From positions 70,126,907 through 70,190,906 of the forward strand of contig CM055097.1 of the NCBI GenBank assembly GCA_029204225.1: 64,000 bases of DNA, given 5' to 3'. Under the pieces are notes generated by a model, which saw nothing but the letters and a program-made list of their open reading frames with translations, had not been told where the DNA came from and did no database searches. The DNA is from Diphasiastrum complanatum (lineage: Eukaryota > Streptophyta > Lycopodiopsida > Lycopodiales > Lycopodiaceae). A program made the position numbers and the translations under genes. Within the stretch, counting starts at the first letter, position 1, and every line of letters starts with the position of its first letter. Below, piece by piece: positions 45,760 through 58,040 of this stretch.

Positions 45760-48076
45760 AAATAATTACCTGAAAAGCTGCCAACCACCATATATCATTT
45801 TCGGACTGGACATTGAATCTGAAGTCTCCTTGGTCCATTGTTTGTGATAGTGCACCGTTCATGAGAGTTATATTAACTCTCTCCATCTTCTTCCATAGAT
45901 TTCTTGATCTCGGCCTCTTCAAAAGATGAGTGTTGATCTTCATGAAAGACAACATCTCTACTTTTAATAACTTGAGAAGTATAGAGTATAAAGACTCTAT
46001 AGGCCTTCTTGATGGATGAGTATCCAACCATGATCCCTTTGCATGCACTAGGATCTTCCTTTTTCCTTGTTTCCAAGGGAATATGGACAAGCATAAGCAT
46101 CTAAAAACTCTAAGGTGATCAACCTTAGGCTTCTTCAAAAATAAGATTTCATATGGTGACTTTCCTCCAAGAGCTATATGTGGGAGCCTATTGCAAAGAT
46201 AATTTGCACAATTAATGGCTTCTCCCCAAAAATCTTTGGGCAAAGATGCCTCAATTCTCATAGATTTTGCACATTCACATAGAGATCTATTCTTTCTCTC
46301 AGCCACTCCATTTTGAGATGGAGAGTAGGCACAAGAAAGCTCTCTTTTAATGCCTTCAAACTCACAAAAATCTTGAAATTTATTGGAGATATATTCACCA
46401 CCTCCATCACTTCTAAGAGCTTTAATCTTGAATGAGAATTGCTTCTCTACATAAGCTTTGAAAATAATGAAATGATCAAACACCATAGATTTAGAAGCAA
46501 GCAGATATATCCAAGTGAATCTTGTGTAATCATCAATGAAAGTAACAAAACAAGTGGCTCCTCCCTTGCTTGTAGTTGATGAGAAATGCACATCCGAGTG
46601 GATTAACTCCAAAGGATGCTTGCTTTTGATAGAAGATCTTGTAAATGGCTTTTTGTGAGATTTAGCAATAGCACAAGCCTCACAAGGCTTGATCTTCTTG
46701 GAGAGTGACTTTGGCAAGCCAATAGCTTTGGCTTCTTTGATCATAGAGAGCATGGATTTGTAGTTGGAATATCCCAACCTCCTATGCCATAATTCCTCCA
46801 TAGAGAGCTTGTTCACAAGAGCAACATTACAAGAATTCACATACTCATTTGGATCTAGTTTATAGATGCCACCAAATCTAGATCCTAATGCAAGTATCTC
46901 ATCATTCTTCTTGATAGTGCAAGTATCAACATTGAATTTTACATCAAGGCCATTATCAAGCAATTGGCCAACACTAATAAGATTCTTGGTAAGCTTAGGT
47001 ACATAAAGAACTTTAGAGAGAGAAAGAACTTTAGAGGATGCAAGCTTCAAGGGAATGTTCCCTATGCCTTCAATAGGACATTCAAAATCATTTGCAGTGT
47101 ATATTGATTTCTTGACTCCATCATAAGGTGCAATAGAAGAGAAAGAGTCCTTGGAGCTACACATATGTGAAGAGGCTCCACTATCAATATACCATAGGTC
47201 GTCCTTCTTGAAAGGAGTAGATGAGAAACTAGAGACCATAAGAGATTCCTCTCCATCACTTGCAATAGTGTCTTCCTTCTCGTTGGTAATGTTGGCTTGC
47301 TTGAGTTGATTCTTCTTCTTGAAGCAATTGGTGGCATAATGACCTTTCTTGCCACAATAAAAGCACTTGATCTTCTTCTTCTTGAGCTTGGATGATGAAG
47401 CATTAGAGGAATCATCTTCCTCCTCATCTTTGTCTTTGGATTTGACTTTGTCCTTGCTTGAGGATTGTTGATGTTGGTACTTGCTCCTCCCTTTGTGCTT
47501 ATCCTTGGCAAAGAGAGCTTTGCCATCATTATGAGTGAGAGAAAGCTTGTCCATCATCAAGAGCTTGTACTCTTGTCTTGATTCTTTCGAAATTAGCACA
47601 CTTTGGAGAGCCTCCAAACTTGGTAGCTCCTCCTTAATGGCATAGGATTGAACAAGGTTATCAAATTCACTTCTCAAGCCATTGAGAATGACTTGAACTA
47701 GCTCATTTTGATTGATGGAATCACCAATACAAGCAAGTTCTCTATGAATATCTTTTACTCTCAAAACATAACTAGATGCACTCTCATCACTCTTTTGGGT
47801 ACTTTGAAAGATTTGATTCCTAAAAGTGATCAGCCTAGAGGTATTCTTAGCCTCATAGATAGTCTTGAGACAATCCCAAGATTCTTTGGCTGTTGTACAA
47901 GTACCTATCTCCCTCAATATCTCATTAGAGACATTCATTTTAATGTAGTGGAGAGCCATCCTAGCTCTCTTTTTGTATTTTTGAACCTCTTGAAGAACTT
48001 GTGGTTCTTCTTCAAGGCCAAGAACTATGTCCATCACGTCTTGAAGGATCAAGATGGACTCCATCTTCGGAAGCAC
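45760..48076 (-). pseudogene. Copia gag-protease-integrase fragment, truncated before RT
   Basis: A long open frame runs on the minus strand from 48076. Gag has IKMNVSNEILREIG, AKESWDCLKTIYEAKNTS and the zinc knuckle CFYCGKKGHYATNC (about 47330-47375). Protease has WYIDSGASSHMCSS (about 47170). Pre-integrase has LWHRRLGYSNYKSM and CEACAIAKSHK. Integrase shows LIHSDVH, RSDGGGEY and NGVAERKNRSL. A shift near 46100 moves the true frame to 46100-45873 (CKGIMVGYSSIKKAYRVF), and the remaining residues of the long frame are out of register. There is no RT or RNase H, and similarity ends at about 45760 next to a dispersed repeat. The gag N-terminus is also replaced, since the start MLPKMES enters the gag domain late. 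Confidence 0.85.
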
Positions 48077-48422
48077 ATGAAGGGAAAGAATGAATAGGAG
48101 TAATGATGGATGGAATTTGCATGAGTAAGTAGAGTGGAGGTATGTATAGGAGAGGGCTTTTTTGGAATGGTAGAGTCAAATCATGTGTTAAGTGTGAAAG
48201 GAGACGTGGAACCTTCTATGCTCCTTCTATCCATCTAACTCTCCCTCTCTCCCTCTCTTTTTCACTACAAATCATGTTGAATGCTACTTTAGTGGAGTAG
48301 AGTTAGTGGGAGTAGTGTTAAAGGTGGTAGTCTTAGTGTAACAAGTAGAGAACCATCTAAAAGTAGCAACTTTACATAGTTAGGTACCTATCCAGCATTC
48401 TAACGGAGCAATTTTTGGCGAA
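48077..48422. other. Spacer between two copia fragments
   Basis: This stretch contains a CT-rich run (48240-48265) and CTAGTGTAA-like AT-rich sequence. It may include leader or LTR remains, but no matching LTR was found. Confidence 0.35.
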
Positions 48423-48757
48423 ATGGCAGGATTGGGAGAATTCGTGCTTGGAGAAGCTAGTAGATTGGACAAGGTATCCAATTACAGCATTTGAAAATTC
48501 AAAATGAAAAGTATTTTCATGGAAAAGGAGCTGTGAGACATTGTCATTGGGGTGGAACAACGGCCAGCTACAACTCCAACCGATATTCGTGCATTTCACA
48601 AAAGGGCGTAGAAGGCCTTATCCTTGATAAACTTGTCAGATAAGGATCATGTTATTGCCCACATAAGTGAAGCTGAATCAGCAAGAAGCGCTTGGGATGC
48701 ACTCAAAACGCAGTTTCAAACGGCGAACCCCTCTCGAATGATGTTTTTGAGGACCAA
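48423..48757 (+). pseudogene. Copia gag N-terminus with stops
   Basis: Starting at ATG 48423 the frame reads MAGLGEFVLGEASRLDKVSN and then passes several stops. It regains clear gag similarity at VIAHISEAESARSAWDALKT and PSRMMFLRTN, just before the inversion breakpoint. It is recognisable as the UBN2-type N-terminal domain. Confidence 0.7.
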
Positions 48758-49545
48758 TAGATAAAAGATTCTTCTAAAGGCTAGAAACATACAGCACATT
48801 TTCAATTACCTTCACATGTCCATCAGGAAATCGAATAGGCACTGCACCAACTCCATGGATTTGGCACTCATCGCCGTTCGCCTACGCAACTCTATCTCCA
48901 TCATCAATAGGCTCCAGATTTTTAAACCATGATTTGTTGTCAATCATGTGTCTCGTTGCTCATGAGTCCACGTACCAATGTGTATGATCAATGGAATGTT
49001 GCGATGCTAATGCTGTCGCAAATGTCGTGCCTTGATCTTCGTTATCGCTATCATTCTCTTCTTCGACAAAATTGGTCAACTGCTTTTCTTTGTCCCTCTT
49101 AATATCCACCTTCTTTTTGTGACAATCTCTTGCCCAATGTCCAGGATTTTGGCAATAGAAACAATTGTCTTTCTTCTTCTTGCCTGATGTGGATCCTTGA
49201 TTGTCATCCTCCACATGCGACTTCTTGGATTGCTTCTTGTACTTATGCTTCCCTTTGGCTAGCATTGCTTGATCTTCCGATGTGGGAAGTCGAGTTTTTA
49301 CCACTTCACGCCTTTGTTCCTCCTATAGGATGATGCCATGAAGATTTTCAAATGTTGATAGTCTCTCCCTTGAAGCAATGCCACTTGCAAACATTTGGAA
49401 ATTTTCAGGTAGCCCATTTATAGCTGTGTAAACCAGCTCAACATCTCTTATTGGTTCACCAATAGCTGTTAACTGGTCTCGTAACTCCTTTATTCGTGTG
49501 AAATAGGACCCTATGCCCTCATTTTCCTCCATGCGAACACTCATA
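48758..49545 (-). pseudogene. Inverted mid-gag, zinc knuckle and protease of the 48.4-52.9 kb copia
   Basis: Read on the minus strand from 49544: MSVRMEENEGIGSYFTRIKE, LVYTAINGLPENFQMF and a stop at about 49323. Then follow DNCFYCQNPGHWARDCHKK (zinc knuckle, about 49155), HTHWYVDS with a stop in the protease, HMIDNKSWFKNLEP, and IENVLYVSSL leading to LLSIG at 48762. The flanking plus-strand pieces supply the missing start of gag and the rest of pol, which is why it is called an inversion rather than a second element. Confidence 0.8.
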
Positions 49546-50300
49546 AGTTGAAGGTGGAGTTCAACGACAAGAAATGCCAGATCAAGGATGTGAAATGGGA
49601 TTTCAAGGTGATTGCTGATGGCTTTAGGGATAAAACCTGCGGTTTGTACAAGTTAAATGCAATTGTTACGAAATGCAATGTGTTAGCATCTACATCTATA
49701 TCACAAAGTGATTTATGGCATAGGCACATGGGGCATTTGAACTTCAAAAGCTTGAGGCTACTTGGTAAGCTCAAGATGGTAACAGGTCTACCTAGTTTGG
49801 ATGACAAAGAAGAGTCCATTTGTAAGGAGTGCGTGCTAGGCAAGTTACACGGGAAGAAGTTCAACAAAGAAGGACCAATAAGGGCAAAACGAGTGCTTGA
49901 GTTGATACACTCTGACTTATGTGGGCCAATGAAGGTAATGTCTATTGGTAAAGCATTTTATTTGCTAACTTCATTGATGATTACTCACGTCAGACCTGGA
50001 TATACACCGTTAAGCAGAAGTCTGACACATTTGGATGCTTTAAAAGCTTCAAAGCATTGGTTGAAAATCAGTCAGGTGCTAAGATCAAGGTACTCATGGC
50101 AGATTGTGGTGGTGAGTATTGTTCCACAGATTTTATTGACTTTTGCAAGGAGCATGGCATTAAACAGGAGTTTGCGCAAGTTGATACACCTCAACAGAAT
50201 GGGGTAGCTGAAAGAAGGAATCATACCATTGTCAAAGTAGCTAGGGCAATGATGACACATATGGGAGTTACTGATTCTTTATAGGGAGAAGTTGTCGAAA
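49546..50300 (+). pseudogene. Copia pre-integrase and integrase with one frameshift
   Basis: Pre-integrase has SDLWHRHMGHLNFKSLRLL and CKECVLGKLHGKKF. Integrase begins LELIHSDLCGPM. After a frame change near 49975 it continues in another frame with MADCGGEY (second acid) and NGVAERRNHTIV (Glu). A TAG at 50282-50284 stands where Trp is usual before GEVVETAVFLQNR. Confidence 0.8.
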
Positions 50301-50305
50301 CTGCT

Positions 50306-52521
50306 GTGTTCTTACAAAATAGAAGCCCTACAGTTGCAGTACATAATCGCACACCCGAAGAGGCATTCACTGGTAAGAAGCCTAAGATGGATGGGTTGCG
50401 AGTATTTGGATGCCGAGTGTATGTTCACATAACTAAGAGTGAGAGAGCCAAAATGCAGGTAAAGGTCTTGAAGTGCATTTTTACAAGATATGATGAACAA
50501 ACCAAGGGATATAGATGTTATGATCCAGAGGGGCTACATGTACACATAAGCCGTGATGTCTTATTTGATAAAATCCATAGATTTGGGGGTGAAGAAGAGA
50601 ATAATGATGAGCTATGCAAGCTTCTCAAAGAGGATGAAATAGTTCTACCACCACAGGAAGATCATGATGATGATGATGAGGGATGTGGTACTCCTCCCAC
50701 CATAGAGACGAGATGGAGGGTGAGAAACAAATCTATTGGATCGGAAAAGATTGAGGTAGCAGGTGATAAAAGGAAGGAGCAAGATGCACCATGGGATTCC
50801 TATTCACCTCATAGCGGATCACCTCAACGTAAGTTACCCAAATGGTATACTAAACTCATGAGTGACAAGGAAGGGGAAATTGCCGAGCCTAGCAAGGAGG
50901 GAGAGTTGTGGCATTCCACACGAGAGAGGAAGGAACCTGACAAGTTTCAGGTAAATCTTGCACTTATGAGTGATATTATTTCATCTACTGAACCCTCTTG
51001 CTTTGAGGAGGCCAAAAATCAGGAGATTTGGCAAAAAGCAATGCAGGAGGAGATTGATTCCATCAAACACCATGACACATGGGAGATAGTGGATCTTCCA
51101 AAGGGCAAAAGACCCATTGGCAACAAATGGGTATATAGGACAAAGTACAATGCCGATGGAACTATTGCAAAACACAAAGCAAGGCTTGTAGTGAAAGGCT
51201 ATGTGCAAAGTAAGGGCATTGACTACGAAGAGACCTTCGCTCCTATGGCCAAGTGGAATATAGTTCGCATGGTGATTGCTTTGGTGGCACTATTTGGATG
51301 GAATCTACATCAGATGGACGTAAAGTCTGCATTTATGAATGGTAAACTTGAAGAAGAAGTGTACATGGAGCAACCTAGTGGCTTTGTGACACATGGCATA
51401 GAAGACAAAGTGTGCAATTTGAAGAAAGCCTTGTACAGATTGAAACAAGCACCACATGTTTGGTATAGCCACTTTGATGAGCATCTCCTTTCTAGAGGTT
51501 TGATATGCACTTCTTCAGATTTCAATCTTTACTACTTTGCTCGTGACTCTAGTATCACACTGATTGTTCTGTACGTAGACGACCTCATAATCACAGAAAA
51601 TGATGATGAGCTGATTGGTGCAATCAAGAAAGACTTATCCTCTGGTTTTGATATGACTGATCTTGGCTTGATGCACTACTGTTTGGGAGTGGAAGTATGG
51701 CAAGGTTGCAATAGCATCGCACTAACACAGACAAAGTACGTGAATGAGATTTCGAAGCGTTTCAAAATGTGCAATAGCAAGCCAATATCCACACCTGTGG
51801 AGGTTGGTAAGAAACTATCTAATCAGGATGAGAGTGTACTAGTTGATGCCACTTTATTTCGTCAATTAGTTGGTTCGCTGATTTATCTCACAACTACTTG
51901 TCTAGACATAAGTTATGCTGTAAGCATTGTAAGTCAATTCATGGCTACTTTTAGAGAGATTCATTGGAAAGCAGCAAAGAGAATTCTTCGTTATGTGAAG
52001 GGCACGATAACCCATGGATTGTTATATGAGAGGCAACATACTTTACCAGTTTTACAGGGCTTTGTTGATTCAGATTGGGCAGGCTATATTGATGACATGA
52101 GATCTACCACAGGTTATATATTTCATGTTGGTATTGGTGTATTTTCTTGGTCAAGTAAGAAACAAAACACAGTTGCTCTTTCTACTACAAAAGTAGAATA
52201 CAAAGCACTATGTTCAGCTACGCAGGAAGCAGTTTGGCTAAGAAGAATGTTAGAAGACATTGGAATTCTGCAGAATAAGCCTATTGTGATCAGATGTGAC
52301 AGCAGAGTGCCATACAACTAGCTAAAAATCCTGTATTTCATGCACGCACAAAGCATATAGAAATTAAGTATCATTTCATTAGAGAGAAGTTGTTATCTAA
52401 TGAAATAGACATAGTGCATTGTAAGACAGAGAATCAGTTAGCTGATATATTCACTAAACCTTTAAGTACCGATAAGTTTGAGTTTTTTAGAAAAGAACTC
52501 TTTGTAAGAAAGATAAACTAG
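50306..52521 (+). pseudogene. Copia integrase tail, reverse transcriptase and RNase H
   Basis: An open frame of 671 codons (50306-52321) is followed, after a frame change at about 52305, by the C-terminus ending TAG at 52519-52521. The integrase tail has FGCRVYVHI. RT has ALFGWNLHQMDVKSAFMNGK and the active site LYVDDLIITEND (about 51570-51605). RNase H has DSDWAGYIDDMRSTTGY, STTKVEYKAL and, beyond the shift, HARTKHIEIKYHFI and LADIFTKPL. RT itself has no stop. It is the longest single pol frame of the window and differs from the families at 30 kb and 59 kb. Confidence 0.85.
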
Positions 52522-52535
52522 GGTTTAAGAGAGAG

Positions 52536-52860
52536 TGTTAGAATAAGTAAGCCCGAGTTTCCCTCACAGTTCATGACTTTCCATGTTCAGCAGTGATTTC
52601 GAGTTTTTTACTGTCTTTGTGATAGTATGCATGTGTGCCAGTTTGAAGGTACATGTAGTATAAGTTGGGACACGCGTCCTGTAACGGGGACCGAACTATC
52701 ATGCAGCGATACCCCACAAAAATTAGACTGTGTATATATATCTTTCAATCTCTTTTGTAAATACAGTTCAGAAGTGTTCTCTTCGGTTACTGCTTATCTG
52801 TTTGATGATAGATTGCTTGCAAATTAGCTAACTATATTGCCAGTAAGATCCTTGACAATT
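52536..52860 (+). repeat. 3' LTR (partial or end unresolved) of the 48.4-52.9 kb copia
   Basis: A purine tract TTAAGAGAGAG directly precedes TGTTAGAATAAG, a common copia LTR start. A TATATATA stretch lies at about 52733. No TTCTAACA terminus or second copy was found, so the right boundary is approximate. Confidence 0.6.
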
Positions 52861-55399
52861 GCTGCTAGAATAGTTCTTTAATTGTTATAAATAGGTTTTT
52901 TTAATGTAGGAAACATAGTGGAATTGATGCACATGGTAGAAAAGCATCATAACATAAGAACTGATTAAAGTTTTGGCAATTTCTAGCAGATTTACAATTT
53001 TTTTTAGCAAAATGCTGATGCATGGAAATTATGTGAATATAAAACTTTCTACATATACCTAAAATTATTTGTAATATATAATTGAGGTATTTCATGGGTT
53101 GTCTACTATGTTCACGGATGGTTAGAAGCTTTGCCGACATGATTACATCGATTACATTTTTTTAAGAATTTTGTGATTTTTGGACTGACGTAGGAAGTTT
53201 CATCTTTTTTAATTTCAAGTGCAATGATGAGGAAGTATCTATGTGAATCAAGCTCTTTGTTGATAGTGAATGAACTATCCAAGTTTAATATAGTTTGATT
53301 TTTTTTTCCCGACAAACTATGAATATAATTTAGCAACAATTTGATGTTTACTATGTAAGGTGGATGCTCAGCTTTTACATGTCAAAAATGACATTTTTGT
53401 CTAATAATATTTCCAAATTCAAAATCCAATGATATACTTGAAAAATGTAAAATGGATTAGTAGTTCAATTCATCTCAAATTAATTTGATTATGAACAATT
53501 TTGTTATAAAAAGATATGTGACAAAATCGTAAATTGAAAAAGATTTCATTATTTTTGCTAATCAATAAATGGAGTAATTATTAATAATTTAAAAAGTTAG
53601 TTGAGCTTAGACTTTGAAGTTCTTTTTAAAATTCAATCAATCAATTAGTCAGATGTTAATCATTGAATTGACATGACATATGTACCTATCAATTTGATGT
53701 CAACAATTTTTCTAAACTAAGTAGTTGATATGACTAGGAACGGTTCGATATTTCTTTGAGGAACTCTAGTGTGGAATGGCCACTTGTATCTTATATCGAA
53801 AAATCAAATGCAACACTTAATTGAGTGAATAATGGTAATGATTTACAAAATTGAGGTCTTATTGAAATTGATAGTTTTCCTCATTATGGCCTCTAGATGG
53901 AACCATATCTGAGAGGTGACTAATGAGGAGTTTGGGATAGGATTGAATTAGTTAGCAATGGTTTAACTAAAAAACCCTGCAGTTTTTCTAGTGAGAGCAA
54001 TTCCAAGAGTTGGAACTTGAACAAAGTATTACTAAATGTCAAGAAGAATTCACATCCCTCAAGTTCAAAAACATTAGAGGAATTGAAATTTCTAAGGGAG
54101 GAAGTGGAACTAGACATTAGAGCTAGTAATTTGACTATGGAACTATATTATGCAATAGGGTTATTGAAAATTCTTGAAAAATTCACATGCTTTTAGATTT
54201 TGAGTCATTGCATACATGATGCCTTATATTAAGATTCATTCTAGATAATTCATAAAGAGATTTCTTTATGAAAATCCATAAGAACCAAGAGTAACTATAG
54301 ATTCTAAAGAAAAATGGCAATTGCAAGAGGTGAACTATTGATACATGCATTACGTATAGAACTTGTTATACAAAAAAGATTTATCCCTAGAATTGACAAC
54401 TCTCATTTTACTAGAATGAAGTTTACTAACCAATGGAAGTTAATCATGTAATGAAAAGCCCTGAATTTGGTTAAGTCATTTCTTATTTTCAACAATGTTG
54501 CCCAACCATTCAAATGTTGTTGTAGCATAATAGGAGGAGAACAATGATAGATTTGTGTTAGTTTGTAAATTTAACAGTAGAACACCCCCACTTTTCATTG
54601 TAACTTAATTCTTAAAGTGCATATTAATATCATAGCTTGCAATTAGCACATGTTTAGGCATGATCTCAAAGTGGCTATAACTTTTTAGTCACAAAATTCA
54701 ATTACTTACAAAAACTTTGAAAGTAGTGCCTAGCTTGAATTGTAATGCACTTCTTAACTGAAAATGTGAATTCTTACATGCATGAGTGTTGTTAGAGTTA
54801 ATGGGTGATCAACCTACAACGTTCAAAAAAAAAATCATTGCTAGAGTATTGAAGACTTACGATTAGTTATGAGATAAGAATTTTTTTTTATGGAATTTTA
54901 CTAAATCCTATCTAGAAGTTGTTCAGACTAGAAAAATTTAAACACTTCCTAGATTTTCACTTTAGAAAAATTCTCTATTTCCTATACATATGTTTCATTT
55001 TTTCTATTCCTCTATTTCCTATACGATCAATCTAGGACATGTTTCATTTTTTTATTTCTCTATTTCCTATGTTGTCAACCTAGGATATGTGTCATTTATC
55101 CTAGTTTGCCAATATTATCTAGGAAAATACTATTATTTTTTTTCTAAAATGTCAATCTAGCACATGTGTTATTTTTCCTACTTTGGACAATTTCCATTTA
55201 AGTGTATGCCAATCTCAAAAGTCACATTGAGTATCATCCTTTTGTTCCCTATAAAAGATTGATCTAATATCTTTAATGAAAATAGAATTTACATAAAGTT
55301 TTTCTTTATATAGCATCATTCCCTTTCATACAATTTTTTATAAAAAAAATAAGAATCTATTTTGAATGACATGCCATTCTACAATATTCTTATTCTTCT
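52861..55399. other. AT-rich spacer
   Basis: No gene was assigned. The minus-strand frame at 53112-53339 ends with CNRCNHVGKAS, which has a Cys pair but no recognised family. Repeated TTCCTA/CTATTTCC and TAGGACATG(T) motifs lie at 54965-55170. Confidence 0.35.
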
Positions 55400-55660
55400 T
55401 ATGCAATTGAAATCTTGCTAATTAGGATTGAAGATAGATTTACATGGTTATTAAAAATGAAGGAGTTTGACATCTTATCAACCAAGAACTTCTTCCTCAA
55501 ATAGAGCCTAGTAGTAACATCTAGAATTTCATAGAAACTAGTTAAATTATCCCATGCCTCCTTGGATGTAGTCCAACAACTAATGTCAGAGATTTGTGAA
55601 TCCTTTAAATTTAATCGAAATAAAGCATAAAATCTCCTTGTTTTTGTTTAGAAATCACAC
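55400..55660 (-). pseudogene. Copia gag fragment
   Basis: On the minus strand a short frame reads TTSKEAWDNLTSFYEILDVT and LRKKFLVDKMSNSFIFNNHV, the pattern of a copia gag (UBN2) domain: AKEAWD, then L-YE and a leucine-rich continuation. Upstream residues include LKDSQISDIS. No other part of an element is next to it. Confidence 0.6.
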
Positions 55661-56009
55661 CTAGGTCAATGTTAGGCTTGCTCTTAGTGCCATTATTAAA
55701 ATCCCATATTTTTTTTTAAAAGAAGTATCATCTACATTCGCAATTTCCACATGTGGAGATCTTTTCCATCGAATCTTTTAACGAGTCTTATTCCATGCTA
55801 GTGCATAAGATAACTCGTGGATTATGCTTTCACGATGCTTTCTAAAACAAGTTCTAGCCAGTTCGTAGCTAAACATCTGTCGCAATTGTGCTAGTACTCG
55901 AGTGTTATCTAGGCCCACCCGATTGATCACATTTCTGATCCAACATAGGCCATATCAAGTTTGGGTTTTTAGCATTATCCATGATTCCATGGTTGTGGCC
56001 ACGTGAGAG

Positions 56010-56460
56010 GTGCATATTGTGCATGGGTCACATTGCCAAGAATGATCATGTTCATAGGCCAAATTTGCTAGCTTGTCTACAGGGAGGTTTTGTTCTCTCA
56101 GAATGTGCATCCACTCTATGTGGGAGAAACTTCATGTGAGCTCTCATATGGCAATGGTATAGGCTTGCGGATTTTCATTCCTAATTTAATACATCTCGGT
56201 CATACCTCAGATTAGGATTTGTGAATGCCCTATGATCCTCAGAGTGCCTATGGTAGGTGAGAATCTTATTGCCACTACAGGCCAAAAAGGAGGGCTTTAT
56301 ACTTGACAATGTCATTGGTAAACCCTCCCCCTAGTAGAACTCCCATACTCGACAGTTCAACTCCGTTGGGGTCTTGTAATACTACTCCAATAGCACCTTC
56401 TGTGCTTGGGTGCCACAACAAGCCCCATCTACGCTTAGAGTGTAAGTAACCTGCTCATGC
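56010..56460 (-). pseudogene. RNase H domain relic (RVT_3-like)
   Basis: On the minus strand, broken into at least three frames, the sequence shows YTLSVDGACCGTQ (first acid), EGAIGVVLQDPNGVELSSMG, LGGGFTNDIVKYKALLFGL (in place of the usual N-AEY-AL-GL), and after another shift IGHSQILI and RNENPQAYTIAI, IEWMHILREQNLPVDKLANL. The order and spacing fit plant-type RNase H domains found in some Ty3/gypsy and LINE elements. No RT lies beside it. Confidence 0.65.
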
Positions 56461-57860
56461 ATGAGGTCCATGCTAATGGGAAATATTTTTATGGTTTTTT
56501 CTTGATTTTCTCCAATATTGTCCCTCACATGTGTTATATGCAATGCCATTATGTCTGATGAGTGTTTGTTCGGTCTTCAGTGATTTATGGCGACACCTGA
56601 AAGGAAGATAAGAACATAAAAACATATTATACACTATATAAGTTTCACATCTAATTATGATATGCTTTGATCATGCTCATATTGACCCGATGCTTAAATA
56701 CCTCATCGTTCAACTCAGCCAATTTCACAATGTTACACTTATTGACCTTGGGTGAATTGATAGTCCCATATCTTCCTATCATGGATGTCCTTCATTCGAT
56801 TATGGACCTCTTGGTGGCTTAGAACAGCCATTCTATGTTCTTCTAGGTCTTGCAGAATGTTTGTTGTTGTACCGACTCTTTTTCTCCTAGGTTGTGTTCC
56901 ATGACAATGTCCGGAAATGGCCCCTGGTTGGCTTGTGTGTGTGTATCAGATGTAACGCAATAATCAAATATGGAAGAACAGAATGTATTTTGTAATTATG
57001 TCTTGATTGTAGAGTCAATCGACAGTGTCTCACTAGTTGGCAACCTAGATGCTCCTCTTACAATTCTATTGCATAGATATTTTCTGTGCATTGGTCACTT
57101 TTTTGAATGATAATTGAACAAAATAATTTACATATTCTAAATTCTAACCTATTCTTATGTCTCACCATAGTGAGATTACAAGATAGTTCAAATAATCATT
57201 ACAAGAGATATTTAGGGTAAAACATTCATTAACCAATTCTTCACTATGTTAGTTTTTGAATTGAGTGTGACAGTTTGAACTATCACGCACGACAAGCTAG
57301 TGTCCCGATAATTTGGCCTTGTCCGACAGTGTCTTTAGTTCTTCGTCTTTGTTGAGGCTTTGGTTGGGTCCCAATGTGTTGTTGTCGATGTACCCGATAT
57401 GTCAAGACTAGGGAACGCATGAAAAATGGTTGCATGAGTAAAATGGTGCCTTTTTATAAAATGGGGAAGGCCCTTTCTCCAAAATTCTATTGGCTAATAT
57501 TTACATTGATCCTATCCATTCATCTTGGACCCAACATGATCCAAGGGTCCACAAAAAGTACATTGGAAATCACAAGATTCATGTGAGTCCAAAATTGGAC
57601 CCAACTCTAAAAAAGTAAACTCTAAGTTTAAAATTGACTTTGGGCTTCAAGTTTTATTTTAATTACAAAGGCCCAAGTCTATTTTATTTTTTTTACAGCT
57701 TAAGCTTGCGTGCTCATTGGGCCACGGGCTTATACGCGCAGGATGCCATGCCCTCGCAACGCATTTTATTGGTCAATTTTATTTATTTACAATTCGTCGA
57801 GAATACCCCCAACAGGACCCACGACCTGAAGTAGTGCCGGTCCCTCGGCACTCTGCCGGT
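56461..57860. other. Spacer with possible 3' untranslated region
   Basis: Near 57780, minus-strand AATAAATAAAATT provides a poly(A) signal about 80 bp beyond the stop codon of the exon at 57861-58040. The rest has no recognised gene. Confidence 0.4.
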
Positions 57861-58040
57861 TCAGTAAAGAGTCTTCTTGGCCCGCCTCTGGTGGATCAGG
57901 TAGCCCGTGACGTCTTCTATGAAATCGATGCGGTCTAGTTTCTTCAAGTCCTTGGGTGTGTGAAGGGACTTGTGGACTCCTGTCAGCCAATCTTGGTCGA
58001 CGCACGCTTGGAATCTGCATGTCCAGGGATCGTCAATGAA
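57861..58040 (-). pseudogene. Terminal exon of an unrecognised gene, cut by a copia LTR
   Basis: From the LTR boundary (58041) the minus strand is open in one frame to a TGA at 57861-57863. It encodes about 59 residues, including PWTCRFQACVDQDWLTGVHK, LKKLDRIDFIEDVTGYLIHQ and RRAKKTLY at the C-terminus. Codon third positions are GC-rich, unlike the AT-rich surroundings, and there is no internal stop. A poly(A) signal follows within about 80 bp. I do not recognise the family. The upstream part of the gene is not found on the far side of the copia element. It could be a host gene remnant or part of another mobile element. Confidence 0.45.

Larger units (their letters stand above)
48423..52860 (+). 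mobile_element. Copia element with internal inversion, one recognisable LTR start
   Basis: The plus-strand order is gag N-terminus (48423-48757), an inverted block carrying the middle of gag, the zinc knuckle and protease (about 48758-49545, read on minus), then integrase, RT and RNase H to 52521, a purine tract and an LTR start at 52536. Gag would run from FLRTN into the inverted LMSVRMEEN, and the pre-integrase LLSIG of the inverted block would rejoin KLKVEFND at 49546. Thus one inversion of about 790 bp explains the order. Several stops and frame changes make it inactive. No 5' LTR was found upstream. Confidence 0.8.

Noticed and set aside
53112-53339. Minus-strand frame with CNRCNHVGKAS
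   Set aside because: The Cys pair is suggestive, but no domain could be recognised and there is no coding context.
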